NCBI RefSeq assembly: GCF_009911595.1
Contig: NZ_QWKG01000026.1
Coordinates: 1 to 54,493, forward strand
Direction: 5' to 3'
Length of the DNA stretch: 54,493 nucleotides
Source of the DNA: Colidextribacter sp. OB.20
Lineage (GTDB): Bacteria; Bacillota; Clostridia; Oscillospirales; Oscillospiraceae
Both the position numbers and the translations under genes were made by a program. The notes beneath the pieces are model-generated. The model ran no database searches. It saw nothing but the letters and a program-made list of their open reading frames with translations, and was not told where the DNA came from. Every line of letters begins with the position of its first letter. The first letter of the stretch is position 1. Below, in pieces: positions 5,259-13,710 of the stretch.

Positions 5259-7331
5259 TTACTCCTCCTGCATCGCCTTGGCGGCAGCAATCGCCTTCTC
5301 CTGGGCGGCGGGGGGGCAGTCCTCGTAGCGGATGAAGTGGAACACATAGGAGCCCCGGGACTGAGTCATGGCCCGCAGGTCGATGGCATAGGAGGTCATC
5401 TCAGCCATAGGGACCTCGGCCTCGATCACCTGGTCGCCGTCGCCGGTGGGGTTCATGCCCATCACGCGGCCGCGGCGCTTGTTCAGGTCGCCGATGACGT
5501 CGCCCATGTAGCTGTCGGGCACGGTGACCTTCAGCTCGCCCACAGGCTCCAGCAGCACGGGGTTGGCCTCAGGCATGGCGGCCTTATAGGCCAGCTGAGC
5601 GGCGGTCTTGAAAGCGATTTCGGAGGAGTCCACCGGGTGGTAGCTTCCGTCGTAGAGCACGGCCTTCAGGTTGACCACGGGGTAGCCGGCCAGGGGGCCG
5701 TGGACGCAGGCCTCACGCAGGCCCTTTTCCACAGCGGGGAAGAAGTTCTTGGGCACGGAGCCGCCAAAGACCTCCTCGGCAAAGACCATCTCTTCCTCCT
5801 CCAGGTTGGGCTCGAAGCGAATCCACACGTCGCCGAACTGGCCGGAGCCGCCGGTCTGCTTCTTATGCCGCCCCTGCTTCTGGATGGTCTTGCGGATCTT
5901 CTCCCGGTAGGGCACCCGGGTCTCGCTGAGGACGGCCTCCACATTGAAGCGGCTCTTCAGCTTGGCCACCAGCACGTCCACCTGTATATCGCCCGAACCG
6001 GTGAGCACCATCTGGTGGGTCTCGCCGTTGTTCACCAGGGTGAAGGAGGGGTCCTCCTCGTTCAGGCGGTTCAGGCCCTGGGCCACCTTGTCCTCCTGGC
6101 CCCGGGTCTTGGGGGCAATAGCCACGGCGTAGCAGGGCTCCGCGAAGGGGATCTGCTTCAGGGCAATCACCTTCCGGTTGTCGCACAGGGTGTCGCCCGT
6201 CTTGACCTTGTCCATCTTGCCGATGGCGCCGATGTCGCCGCAGCCCAGCTCCTTGACCTCCTCGGCCTTCTTGCCCCGCATCACATACAGCCGGCCCAGC
6301 TTCTCATTGGCGCCGGTGCGGGCATTGACCAGGGTCAGGTCGGAGGTGATGCTGCCGGACATGACCTTAATAAAGGAGTATTTGCCGTACTGGTCGGAAA
6401 CGGTCTTAAACACGAAGGCGGTGGGCACGCCGCCGGGGGAGACCACAAACTCCTCGGTCTCGCCGTCCTGCTTCGTGGCCTTGTGGGGGTTGCCCTCGGC
6501 GGGGTTGGGCAGCAGGTCCACGATATAGTCCATCAGCATCAGGGAGCCCAGGCAGTTGACGGCGGAGCCGCACAGCACAGGGAACAGGCTCAGCTCCCGC
6601 ACGCCCTGGCGGAGGCCCTGGATCATCTCGGCGTAGGTAAAGTCCTCGCCGCCGAAGAACTTCTCCATGAACTCCTCGCTGGTCTCGGCCACCGACTCCT
6701 TCAGCGCGTCGTTGAACTCGGTGATGATGTCGGCCTTGCCCTCGGGCAGGTCGATCTCCACCCGCTGGAGCTTCTGCATCTCATAGGCCCGCTTATTCAG
6801 CACGTCGATAATGCCGGTGACCTTCTTGCTGTCGTCCCAGATGGGCACCACCAGGGGGGCGATCTTGTTGCCGTACTTCTCCCGCAGGGCCTCGAAGGTG
6901 GCGTTGTAGTCGGAGTTGTCCTCGTCGGTCTTGGAGATATAGATGAAGCGGGGCATGTTCCGCTCCTCGCAGTACTTCCAGGCCTTCTCCAGGCCCACGG
7001 ACACGCCGTCCTTGGCGGAGCAGACGATAATGGCGGCGTCGGCGGCCCGGAGGGCCTCCATCACCTCGCCGGAGAAATCGAAGCCGCCCGGGGCGTCCAG
7101 CACGTTAATCTTACAGCCCTTGTACTCGATGGGGGCCACGGCCAGAGAGATGGAAATCTGGCGCTTGACCTCCTCAGGGTCGTAGTCGCACACGGTGTTG
7201 CCGTCGGTGGCCTTGCCCATGCGGTCGATGGCCTTGGTCATGTACAGCAGGCTCTCCGCCAGGGCGGTCTTGCCGCTGCCGCCATGTCCGATGAGGGCCA
7301 GGTTACGGATGTTTTGTACAGAATAGCTCAT
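5259..7331 (-). CDS. EF-G-like translational GTPase (FusA paralogue)
   Basis: A 690-residue protein with the full elongation factor G layout: G domain, domain II, and domains III-V including the QFGDVWIRFEP and GDLNKRRGRVMGM segments. The G1 loop is GHGGSGKT (15-22). The other G motifs deviate from canonical EF-G: G3 is DAPGGFD (79-85), with Gly where the catalytic His of DTPGH stands, and G4 is SKTD in place of NKxD. It is therefore an EF-G2-like paralogue and not the main translocase; no rpsL-rpsG-tuf context is present. I start at ATG 7331, 11 bases after AAGGAG; an in-frame GTG four codons earlier abuts the ribosome site. Its substrate on the ribosome is unknown. Confidence 0.85.
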   Translation of the reverse strand: MSYSVQNIRNLALIGHGGSGKTALAESLLYMTKAIDRMGKATDGNTVCDYDPEEVKRQISISLAVAPIEYKGCKINVLDAPGGFDFSGEVMEALRAADAAIIVCSAKDGVSVGLEKAWKYCEERNMPRFIYISKTDEDNSDYNATFEALREKYGNKIAPLVVPIWDDSKKVTGIIDVLNKRAYEMQKLQRVEIDLPEGKADIITEFNDALKESVAETSEEFMEKFFGGEDFTYAEMIQGLRQGVRELSLFPVLCGSAVNCLGSLMLMDYIVDLLPNPAEGNPHKATKQDGETEEFVVSPGGVPTAFVFKTVSDQYGKYSFIKVMSGSITSDLTLVNARTGANEKLGRLYVMRGKKAEEVKELGCGDIGAIGKMDKVKTGDTLCDNRKVIALKQIPFAEPCYAVAIAPKTRGQEDKVAQGLNRLNEEDPSFTLVNNGETHQMVLTGSGDIQVDVLVAKLKSRFNVEAVLSETRVPYREKIRKTIQKQGRHKKQTGGSGQFGDVWIRFEPNLEEEEMVFAEEVFGGSVPKNFFPAVEKGLREACVHGPLAGYPVVNLKAVLYDGSYHPVDSSEIAFKTAAQLAYKAAMPEANPVLLEPVGELKVTVPDSYMGDVIGDLNKRRGRVMGMNPTGDGDQVIEAEVPMAEMTSYAIDLRAMTQSRGSYVFHFIRYEDCPPAAQEKAIAAAKAMQEE

Positions 7332-7405
7332 AGTTGGTTCCACTCCTTATCGTTTGGTATCGCCCTGGACAAAACCCGATACAAGGGCGTTACACGCTGT
7401 TAGTC

Positions 7406-7434
7406 ATTATACACTAAAACCCCAAGTATGACAA
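7406..7434 (-). promoter_or_regulatory. Promoter of the EF-G paralogue
   Basis: Minus strand: TTGTCA (7434-7429), 17 bases, TATAAT (7411-7406), about 75 bases before the start codon. Confidence 0.75.
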
Positions 7435-7481
7435 CTGTTTTTTTGAGGGATTTTGGTTGCTTTAAAAAATGCGCAAAAAAA

Positions 7482-7607
7482 GCCTCCCTTCACAGAGGGA
7501 GGCGGCATTTGCGAAGCAAATGACGGAGGGTTTTCTCCCAGACATACCTGTCTTCTTCGAAGAAAACCCCCACCCGGCTTCGCCGGGAGCCCCCCTATAA
7601 AGGGGGC
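7482..7607. repeat. Modular palindromic repeat (same family as 2001-2225)
   Basis: A series of hairpins: GCCTCCCTTCACAGAGGGAGGC (as separate arms 7482-7490 and 7495-7503), ATTTGC-GAA-GCAAAT (7507-7521), CCCGGC-TTC-GCCGGG (7573-7587) and GCCCCC-GGGGGC arms (7589-7607). The linker GACGGAGGG-TTTTCTCC also recurs at 54.3-54.5 kb. It lies in the gap between the anti-sigma gene and the EF-G promoter; the last hairpin and its following CTTTT may act as a terminator. Confidence 0.75.
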
Positions 7608-7614
7608 CTTTTGC

Positions 7615-8466
7615 CTACTTATCCGGCTGTAAAATCACCAGGTTGTACCGGACCTCCGCCTCTGGAGCGGAGCATCGTTCGGCGGTGACGCCGATGCCCT
7701 GCTCCTGGGCCAGGAGCTCGATCTGGTCCAGAATCTCCAGCGGCAGGTTCCAATAGATGCTTCCCTGCCGGTCGTCCGTGGGCGATACCGCCGTCTCCGG
7801 GGGGATCAGCTCCGCCGCCCCCTCGGGCATACGCTCCAAGGTCGTGGTGCCCTCCATCAGGGACCAATCGCCCTCCAGGCCCTCCGCAGCGGGATTGGGA
7901 GCTGCCTTCTGCATTTCACCCTCCCCCGGGGCGGCATAGGCGGTAATCTGAGGTACGTCGCCCGCCTCCGGGCCAGCCAGAGAGGCGTTCACCTGGGGGC
8001 ACTCCTCGCTCTCCACCTGGGCGTCCCGGGTAAAACTGCGTGCTGTTACGTCTATTTTTTCTGTCTTGTCCCAATGCCGGGGCCGGGACACGCCATACAG
8101 CCCCACCACCAGAACCAGACAAGCGGCCAGCCCGGCCAGCGCCCGGACCTGGGAGCGTTTAAACAGGGGGATCACCTTGGGGGACGTCTCCTCCCGGATG
8201 CAGTCCATCACGCCCCGGGCGAAGCCCTCGGGGGGATCTGGCTCCGGAAGCGCCTCAAACCCCGCGCGCAGTTCCTTCAGCTCCCCAAACAGAGCCCTGC
8301 AGCTGGGACAGCAGGCCTGATGCTCCGCCACCTCCAGCTCCAAATCGTCCGGACCTCCCGCTTCCGGCGTGTCTGCAATATCAGGCAGCTCGCCATCCAT
8401 CCAGGCGGACATGTTCTCAATCAGCCGCTCATGCTCCTCATGCGTCCAATATTCCACAGGCTTCAC
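7615..8466 (-). CDS. Anti-sigma factor with zinc-finger motif
   Basis: A 283-residue single-pass protein. The cytoplasmic N-terminus carries the ZAS zinc motif HxxxCxxC (His49, Cys53, Cys56), then a transmembrane helix (about 108-127) and a long extracytoplasmic C-terminus. The start overlaps the end of the ECF sigma gene by four bases (ATGA), the usual coupling of a sigma factor with its antagonist. By analogy with RsiW it would sequester the sigma factor at the membrane until a surface signal triggers release. The C-terminal domain is not a family I recognise, so the signal is unknown. Confidence 0.85.
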   Translation of the reverse strand: MKPVEYWTHEEHERLIENMSAWMDGELPDIADTPEAGGPDDLELEVAEHQACCPSCRALFGELKELRAGFEALPEPDPPEGFARGVMDCIREETSPKVIPLFKRSQVRALAGLAACLVLVVGLYGVSRPRHWDKTEKIDVTARSFTRDAQVESEECPQVNASLAGPEAGDVPQITAYAAPGEGEMQKAAPNPAAEGLEGDWSLMEGTTTLERMPEGAAELIPPETAVSPTDDRQGSIYWNLPLEILDQIELLAQEQGIGVTAERCSAPEAEVRYNLVILQPDK

Positions 8467-9077
8467 CCCCCTTCTGTTTTGTCCTTCGATGGTTTAGACG
8501 GCCCATATCCAAAAAAGTTCCCGTCCTCCAATAAAATTTTTCGCAGATTCAGCCGGGCCCGGGCGATGCGGGACTTTACCGTCCCCATGTCGATGTCCAG
8601 CTTCTCTCCAATCTCCTGATAGCTCAGGCCGGACAGCTCCCGCAGCACCAGCACCTGCCTCTGCCAGTCGGGCAGCCTGTCCAGCCCCCGGGCCAGGGCC
8701 TGTCCCCGCTCCGACCGCTCCAGCAGCCGCTGGGGGTCGCTCTCCCGGTCCACAGGCTCGGCCCAGCCGCTGTCCGTGTCGTCCAGGGAGACTACCGCCT
8801 CCACCCCCTCCCGGCGCTTCTTCTTCCGCAGGTGGTCGATGCACACATTTGTGGTCAGCCGGTACACCCAGGTGGCAAAGCTGCTCTCCCCCTGGAAGGA
8901 GGCCAGCCCCTGCCACGCCTTCACAAATGCCTCCTGGGCCAGGTCCGCCGCCTCCTCCCGGTCGCCCACCAGCCGCAGAGCCAGGGAGTACACCTTGTTC
9001 TGATTGTCCAGCACCAGCTGCTCAAAGGCGCTCTGGTCGCCGGCTTTTGCTTTTTCCACCAGCTCCCGGTCGGTCAC
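8463..9077 (-). CDS. ECF sigma factor, SigW/RpoE type
   Basis: A 204-residue sigma factor. Region 2 (about 20-90) contains the LAQEAFVKAWQ and FATWVYRLTTNVCIDHLRK segments and region 4 (about 130-185) contains LRELSGLSYQEIGEKLDIDMGTVKSRIARAR split over its helices. It begins with GTG at 9077, nine bases after AAGGAGG. It directly follows dusB (17 bases) and is coupled to the anti-sigma gene. Its target promoters cannot be named from the window, and no obvious autoregulatory ECF promoter stands upstream. Confidence 0.88.
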   Translation of the reverse strand: MTDRELVEKAKAGDQSAFEQLVLDNQNKVYSLALRLVGDREEAADLAQEAFVKAWQGLASFQGESSFATWVYRLTTNVCIDHLRKKKRREGVEAVVSLDDTDSGWAEPVDRESDPQRLLERSERGQALARGLDRLPDWQRQVLVLRELSGLSYQEIGEKLDIDMGTVKSRIARARLNLRKILLEDGNFFGYGPSKPSKDKTEGG

Positions 9078-9093
9078 GGCGGTTCACCTCCTT

Positions 9094-10065
9094 CTAGCAC
9101 AGATCCCGTTTAATCCCCCTGGTCACCCGGTATACATCCTCCAGGGTGGTAATTTTTACGATCTGCTCCTTATAATACCCCGCGTGAGGGACACCCTTCA
9201 AGTACCAGGCGTACTGTTTCCGGGCCTCCAGACAAGCGATCTTCTCCCCCTTGTTCCGCGCGGCCATCTCGAACTGCCGCACGGCGGTGTCGCACCGCTC
9301 CGCCAGCGGGGGCAGGGCGGGGATGGGCTCCCCGTTCAGGGCCGCCCTGCACTGGGCAAAGAGCCAGGGGTTGCCGAACACCCCCCGGCCGATCATGGCC
9401 ATGTCCGCCCCGGTGTATCTGAGGATACGGGGGGCGTCCTCCCCCTTGAATACGTCTCCGTTGGCGATGACGGGAATGTTTACCGCCTTTTTGACCTCTC
9501 GAATCCAATCCCAGTTGGCCGTTCCGGCGTACATCTGCACCTTGGTCCGTCCGTGGACGGCCACCGCCGCCACGCCCGCCTCCTCCATGGCTTTGGCGAA
9601 CTCCACGCAGTTGATGGACCCCCTGTCCCAGCCCAGGCGGAACTTCACCGTCACCGGGCATTTTGCGCCCCGGATCACCGCCTCCGCCACCCTGACGGCC
9701 AGGTCCGGATTTCTCATCAGCCCGGAGCCGTCCCCGGAGTTGGCCACCTTGGGGACGGGACAGCCCATATTGATGTCGATGATATCCGCCCCGGAGACCT
9801 CCCTTGTGATGGCCGCCCCCTCCTCCATACAGACAGGGTCGCTGCCGAAGATCTGGGCGGCGGCGGGGGTCTCCTTCTCCCCCATCTGCAAGAGCGGGAT
9901 GGTTTTCCTGTCCTGATAGCACAGGGCCTTGGCGCTGACCATCTCCGTGCAGGTCAGCCCCGCCCCCTGCTCCCGGCAGATGGTCCGAAAGGCCATGTCC
10001 GTCACCCCGGCCATGGGGCCCAGGGCCAGGGGCGTCTCGATTTCAATTCCTCCGATGGTGACCAT
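9094..10065 (-). CDS. dusB: tRNA-dihydrouridine synthase
   Basis: A 323-residue FMN enzyme that reduces uridine to dihydrouridine in tRNA. Diagnostic segments include LALGPMAGVTDMAFR near the N-terminus, DINMGCPVPKVANSGDGSGL with the catalytic Cys, the VKFRLGWD strand and the phosphate-binding MIGRGVFGNPWLF near the C-terminus. I start at ATG 10065 after AAGGAG; an in-frame ATG 24 codons upstream lies inside the intergenic repeat. It is the first gene of a dusB-ECF sigma-anti-sigma operon. Confidence 0.92.
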   Translation of the reverse strand: MVTIGGIEIETPLALGPMAGVTDMAFRTICREQGAGLTCTEMVSAKALCYQDRKTIPLLQMGEKETPAAAQIFGSDPVCMEEGAAITREVSGADIIDINMGCPVPKVANSGDGSGLMRNPDLAVRVAEAVIRGAKCPVTVKFRLGWDRGSINCVEFAKAMEEAGVAAVAVHGRTKVQMYAGTANWDWIREVKKAVNIPVIANGDVFKGEDAPRILRYTGADMAMIGRGVFGNPWLFAQCRAALNGEPIPALPPLAERCDTAVRQFEMAARNKGEKIACLEARKQYAWYLKGVPHAGYYKEQIVKITTLEDVYRVTRGIKRDLC

Positions 10066-10098
10066 AGGACTGCTCCTTAATTTGCATAGATATTGTGT

Positions 10099-10255
10099 GT
10101 AGGGGCGCACATTGTGCGCCCGCGGAATACGGTACATCTACGGCGGGCGGACAATGTCCGCCCCTACAGGCACACCGCAAATCCGTAGGGGCGGCCTGTG
10201 GCCGCCCGCGATACGCCGCGCCCTTCCGAACGGGCGGCCACAGGCCGCCCCTACA
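10099..10255. repeat. Tandem GTAGGGGCG-type inverted repeats (two units)
   Basis: Two complete palindromic units. Unit one begins GTAGGGGCGCACATTGTGCG and ends with GGACAATGTCCGCCCCTAC. Unit two begins GTAGGGGCGGCCTGTGGCCG and ends with its reverse complement CGGCCACAGGCCGCCCCTAC. Related copies are at 2786-2846, 12250-12329, 28905-28956, 35147-35175, 50296-50433, 53065-53157 and 53667-53743. It fills the divergent gap between dusB and the DUF815 gene. Confidence 0.85.
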
Positions 10256-10287
10256 AAGTTTAACCATTGTATCATGTCTCTTTGATG

Positions 10288-10316
10288 TTGACAAGGCCGC
10301 TTTTACCCGGTAAAAT
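10288..10316 (+). promoter_or_regulatory. Promoter of the DUF815 ATPase gene
   Basis: TTGACA (10288-10293), 17 bases, TAAAAT (10311-10316); the ribosome site AAGGAG and ATG 10345 follow closely. Confidence 0.75.
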
Positions 10317-10344
10317 GGAAAAAACCTCAAAAGGAGACAAATCC

Positions 10345-11541
10345 ATGGAATTGAACGCCTTACGCGCCGCCCTGCGGGGGATATCCGCCTATCGGGAGTT
10401 GACCGGCACCGCCATCATGTTCAACGCCGCCACCCTGCTGGACGCCCTGTCCAACCGGGAGGGGGAGGACGCCCTCACCGCCTATACCGCCCTGTTCTAC
10501 ACCCTGCGCCAGGAGGGGTATGAGGGCCTGGGCGACTGGCTGCGGGACTGGCTGCGGTATACCGAGACCCCCTACTCCCGGCTCATCGACCAGGGCAGGT
10601 CCGACCCCGCCCTGGAAAACGCCGCCCGGCGGGACATCGACACTCTGGTCCTCCTGGCCCAGACCGACTGCGACCGCTTCATCGACGCCATGAAGCCCCT
10701 GCTGCCCAACGAGTTTGCCCCGGTGCTGGCCGGCCTGCCCCGGTGGAAGGCGGCGGCCCCCTTCGACTTCGACTCCCTGACCCGGTTCTATCGGGAGCAC
10801 GGGGCGGGAGAGTTCGCCAAATACCGGGCCTTCCTCTGGGAGGACGAGATGCTGATTCCGGTGGCCGACCCCGACTGCCCCCGGCCCCAGGACCTGCTGG
10901 GCTACGAGCACCAGCGGGGGATGGTGGAGGAGAACACCCGCCTCATGCTGGCGGGCCGTCAGGCCAACAACGTCCTGCTCTTCGGCGACGGGGGCACCGG
11001 CAAGTCGGCCACAGTGAAGTCTATGCTCTACCTGCCCGGCATGGAGGACCTGCGCCTCATCGAGGTGGAGAAGGGGAACCTCACCGGGATGCCTGAATTG
11101 ATCCGCTCCCTGGCCGGCCGGCGGCAGAAGTTCATCCTGTTTATCGACGACCTGGCTTTCGACCAGGACGACAAGACCTACTCCGCCCTCAAGACCATCC
11201 TGGAGGGCTCCCTGGAGAAGCGGCCCGTCAACGTGGCGATTTACGCCACCTCCAACCGCCGGCACCTGGTGCGCCAGACCTTCGCCGACCGGGCGGGGGA
11301 CGAGGTGGACACCTTCGAGACCATCTCGGAAAAAACCGCCCTGGCCGAGCGCTTCGGCCTGCGCATCCCCTATCTGACCATGAACAAGGCAGGCTATCTG
11401 GCCCTGGTGGACCACCTGGCCGCTCAGGCGGGAATCTCCATGGACCCGGAGGTCCTCCACGCCCAGGCCATGACCTGGGAGATCCGCCACGCGGGGCGCA
11501 CCCCCAGAGTGGCGCGGCAGTTTGTGGCAAGTTTAAGTTGA
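10345..11541 (+). CDS. AAA+ ATPase, DUF815 family
   Basis: A 398-residue protein with an N-terminal helical region (1-170) and a C-terminal AAA+ module: Walker A GDGGTGKS (about 213-221), Walker B FILFIDDL (about 262-269) and a sensor-like YATSNRRHLV segment. This matches DUF815 ATPases, which are found widely in bacteria without an assigned substrate. ATG 10345 follows AAGGAGACAAATCC. The gene is probably monocistronic: its TGA stop lies inside the -35 box of the next promoter. Predicted cytoplasmic; the cellular role is unknown. Confidence 0.85.
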   Translation: MELNALRAALRGISAYRELTGTAIMFNAATLLDALSNREGEDALTAYTALFYTLRQEGYEGLGDWLRDWLRYTETPYSRLIDQGRSDPALENAARRDIDTLVLLAQTDCDRFIDAMKPLLPNEFAPVLAGLPRWKAAAPFDFDSLTRFYREHGAGEFAKYRAFLWEDEMLIPVADPDCPRPQDLLGYEHQRGMVEENTRLMLAGRQANNVLLFGDGGTGKSATVKSMLYLPGMEDLRLIEVEKGNLTGMPELIRSLAGRRQKFILFIDDLAFDQDDKTYSALKTILEGSLEKRPVNVAIYATSNRRHLVRQTFADRAGDEVDTFETISEKTALAERFGLRIPYLTMNKAGYLALVDHLAAQAGISMDPEVLHAQAMTWEIRHAGRTPRVARQFVASLS

Positions 11542-11587
11542 CAGCGCCCCGGTGTTATGCTAATATAATACAGACCGTTGGTCTGTA
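11538..11587 (+). promoter_or_regulatory. TetR-gene promoter with palindromic operator
   Basis: TTGACA (11538-11543), 17 bases, TAATAT (11561-11566). The perfect palindrome TACAGACC-GTT-GGTCTGTA spans 11569-11587, covering the expected transcription start. This is the classic position for autorepression by the encoded TetR protein. The -35 overlaps the stop codon of the preceding gene. Confidence 0.8.
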
Positions 11588-11607
11588 TCTGGAGAGGAGG
11601 GCCCGCC

Positions 11608-12243
11608 ATGGCCCGGAACAAGCACCCTGAGCAGACCGTACAGCGTATCCTGGACACCGCCTCCGCCCTCTTTTTCCAAAAGGGTTATGACAAAACCACC
11701 CTCCAGGACATCATCGACGCCACAAAGCTGTCCAAGGGGGCCATCTACCACCATTTTGCCTCCAAGGAGGCCATCCTCATCGCCGTGGCGGACCGGATGG
11801 GGGAGTACAACTGTGCCGTTCTGTCGGAGGTCCGGGACCGCAAGGGCCTCACCGGGGCGGAGAAGCTGCGGGAGATGTTCCGCACCGCCGTGCGCCTGTC
11901 CTTCCAGAGCGGCATTGTGAACATGCTGCCCTTCCTCATTGAGAACCCCAAGTTCATGGCCCTCCAGATGGAGAGTATCCTGAACGAGGCCGCCCCCTGC
12001 TACGCCCTGCCCATCCTGCGGGAGGGCATCGCCGACGGCTCCATTCACGCCGATTACCCGGAACAGCTGGCCGAGGTGCTGCTGCTCCTGTCCGATCTAT
12101 GGCTCCACCCTGTCCTCCGCCCCAGCACGCCGGAGCAGGTCCGGGCCCGGTGCGCCTTTTACAACCAGCTCACCCGGCAGTACGGCTTTGAGCTGCTGGA
12201 CGAGGATATCATTGAAGCGATGGTAGGGGTTTGCCGGAGCTGA
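11608..12243 (+). CDS. TetR/AcrR-family transcriptional regulator
   Basis: A 211-residue repressor. The N-terminal helix-turn-helix (about 10-58) reads TVQRILDTASALFFQKGYDKT and then LSKGAIYHHFASKEAIL, the family signature; the helical C-terminus would bind an inducer. ATG 11608 lies seven bases after GAGGAGG. A palindrome sits at its own transcription start and a similar one precedes the MFS gene, so it most likely represses both. Release by a drug-like ligand is typical of the family but not shown here. Confidence 0.9.
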   Translation: MARNKHPEQTVQRILDTASALFFQKGYDKTTLQDIIDATKLSKGAIYHHFASKEAILIAVADRMGEYNCAVLSEVRDRKGLTGAEKLREMFRTAVRLSFQSGIVNMLPFLIENPKFMALQMESILNEAAPCYALPILREGIADGSIHADYPEQLAEVLLLLSDLWLHPVLRPSTPEQVRARCAFYNQLTRQYGFELLDEDIIEAMVGVCRS

Positions 12244-12249
12244 TTCCCC

Positions 12250-12329
12250 TGTAGGGCGTGACGACCCCGGCACGCCGCGATACACGGGATCATGGAGGAA
12301 CGGCGCGCCGAGGTCGTCGCGCCCTGCAA
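12250..12329. repeat. GTAGGGCGTGACGACC-type inverted repeat
   Basis: GTAGGGCGTGACGACCCCGG on the left pairs with GCGCCGAGGTCGTCGCGCCC on the right, with a short unpaired centre. It is a member of the family at 10099-10255 and lies between the TetR and MFS genes. Confidence 0.7.
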
Positions 12330-12386
12330 AATCTGTTTTCGGCACCTTCTCTGCGGGCGGGTAATACCCGCCCCTGCTTAGCCCCC

Positions 12387-12408
12387 TATATAAACCGACG
12401 GTCGGTTT
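12387..12408 (+). promoter_or_regulatory. Operator-like palindrome upstream of the MFS gene
   Basis: AAACCGAC-G-GTCGGTTT (12392-12408) overlaps a TATATA -10-like box (12387-12392). It resembles the TetR-gene operator (shared ACCG and CGGT cores with ATA/TAT flanks). No convincing -35 is seen. Confidence 0.65.
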
Positions 12409-12428
12409 TATTCGAAAGGAGTATCTCT

Positions 12429-13667
12429 ATGGACACACAAAAAAGCGCCCTGTTCACCCGGGATTTTACCCTGGTGGTCATCGGGCAGATCATCTCTCTC
12501 TTCGGCAACGCCATTCTCCACTTCGCCCTGCCCCTGTACCTGCTGCGGGAGACGGGCTCCATCACCCTCTTTGGAGCGGTAAACGCCTGCTCCTTCCTGC
12601 CCATGATCCTGATGGGCCCCATCGGGGGGACGGCGGCGGACCGGGTCCACAAGGGCCGCATCATGGTGGTGCTGGACTTCCTCACCGCCGGGCTGACGGT
12701 GGCCTACACCCTGCTGTGGGGCAAGGCCCCTCTGGTGCCCCTGGTAATCGTCACGCTTATGCTCCTCTACGCCATCGCCGGAGCCTACCAGCCGGCAGTC
12801 CAGGCCAGCCTGCCCCTGCTCCTCTCCCCCGAGCGGCTGACCCAGGGCAACGCGGTCATCAACATGGTGGCTACCCTGGCCAACCTGCTGGGGCCCGCCC
12901 TGGGCGGGGTCATCTTCGGCCTGTGGGGACTGGGGCCCATCCTCACCATCGGCGGAATTTGCTTCTTTTCTTCGGCGGTGATGGAGATATTCATCCGCGT
13001 CCCCCACGAGAGGCGGCCTCGTGACGCCGGAGTGCTGGCTACCGTGGGAGAGGACCTGGGGGAGAGCTGGCGGTACATTTCCCGGGAAAGGCCTGTGTTT
13101 TTATCGGTGACGCTGGTGCTGTCCGCCTTCAATCTGATTTTGTCGGCGGTGATGATTGTGGGCATCCCCGCCATTGTGGCCCAGGTGCTGGGCATGAGCG
13201 ACGCCTACCTGGGCCTGACTCAGGCGGCCATGGGATTTGGGGGCCTGCTGGGCGGAATGCTGGCCGGTGTACTGGGCACAAAGCTGAAGCCCCGGCACGG
13301 GTCGGTGTGCCTGCTGGCCTGCGCCGGGATGGCGGGCGTTATGGGGCTGGCTGTCCTCCCCGGGGTACCCACGGCGGTGAGCTACTGGCTGATTACCGGG
13401 ATGGCTATGGCTGCCATGGCCGCCGCCATGCTGTTCACCGTGGTCCTCCTCACCCTGGTCCAGGCTCAGGTGCCCGGACAGCTTCTGGGCAAGGTAATCG
13501 CCTGTATCCAGGCGGTAGCCAACTGCGCCTCCCCTCTGGGACAGCTGGGGTACGGTCTCCTTTTCGACCGCCTGCCCCCTTGGGCCGTCCTGCTGGGGGC
13601 GGCGGTGCTGTCCGCCCTGGTGGCTCTCCGGTCCAAAAGGGTGTTTGACGTCCTGGAGCGGCTCTGA
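12429..13667 (+). CDS. MFS transporter, macrolide-efflux-like
   Basis: A 412-residue, about twelve-helix major facilitator. The segment MGPIGGTAADRVHKGRIMV between helices 2 and 3 is the MFS motif A loop (GxxxDRxxRR type). The overall look is that of the MFS_3 group of exporters that includes macrolide efflux proteins. ATG 12429 follows AAAGGAG. It is preceded by a TetR gene and an operator-like palindrome, which argues for inducible export of a small toxic compound. The substrate cannot be predicted. Confidence 0.85.
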   Translation: MDTQKSALFTRDFTLVVIGQIISLFGNAILHFALPLYLLRETGSITLFGAVNACSFLPMILMGPIGGTAADRVHKGRIMVVLDFLTAGLTVAYTLLWGKAPLVPLVIVTLMLLYAIAGAYQPAVQASLPLLLSPERLTQGNAVINMVATLANLLGPALGGVIFGLWGLGPILTIGGICFFSSAVMEIFIRVPHERRPRDAGVLATVGEDLGESWRYISRERPVFLSVTLVLSAFNLILSAVMIVGIPAIVAQVLGMSDAYLGLTQAAMGFGGLLGGMLAGVLGTKLKPRHGSVCLLACAGMAGVMGLAVLPGVPTAVSYWLITGMAMAAMAAAMLFTVVLLTLVQAQVPGQLLGKVIACIQAVANCASPLGQLGYGLLFDRLPPWAVLLGAAVLSALVALRSKRVFDVLERL

Positions 13668-13673
13668 CAGCCA

Positions 13674-13710
13674 GGGGCCCGGCTTCCGCCGGGCCCCGCT
13701 CCATTTATTT
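13674..13710 (+). terminator. Terminator after the MFS gene
   Basis: GGGGCCCGGC-TTCC-GCCGGGCCCC (13674-13697) is a perfect hairpin followed by GCTCCATTTATTTT. It also faces the end of the convergent TPR-like gene. Confidence 0.8.

Noticed and set aside
5175..7403. A 742-codon open frame on the plus strand opposite the EF-G paralogue
   Set aside because: It is rich in His, Gly, Leu and Val in a pattern produced by reading a GC-rich gene backwards, has no ribosome site, and the opposite strand encodes a clear EF-G homologue.
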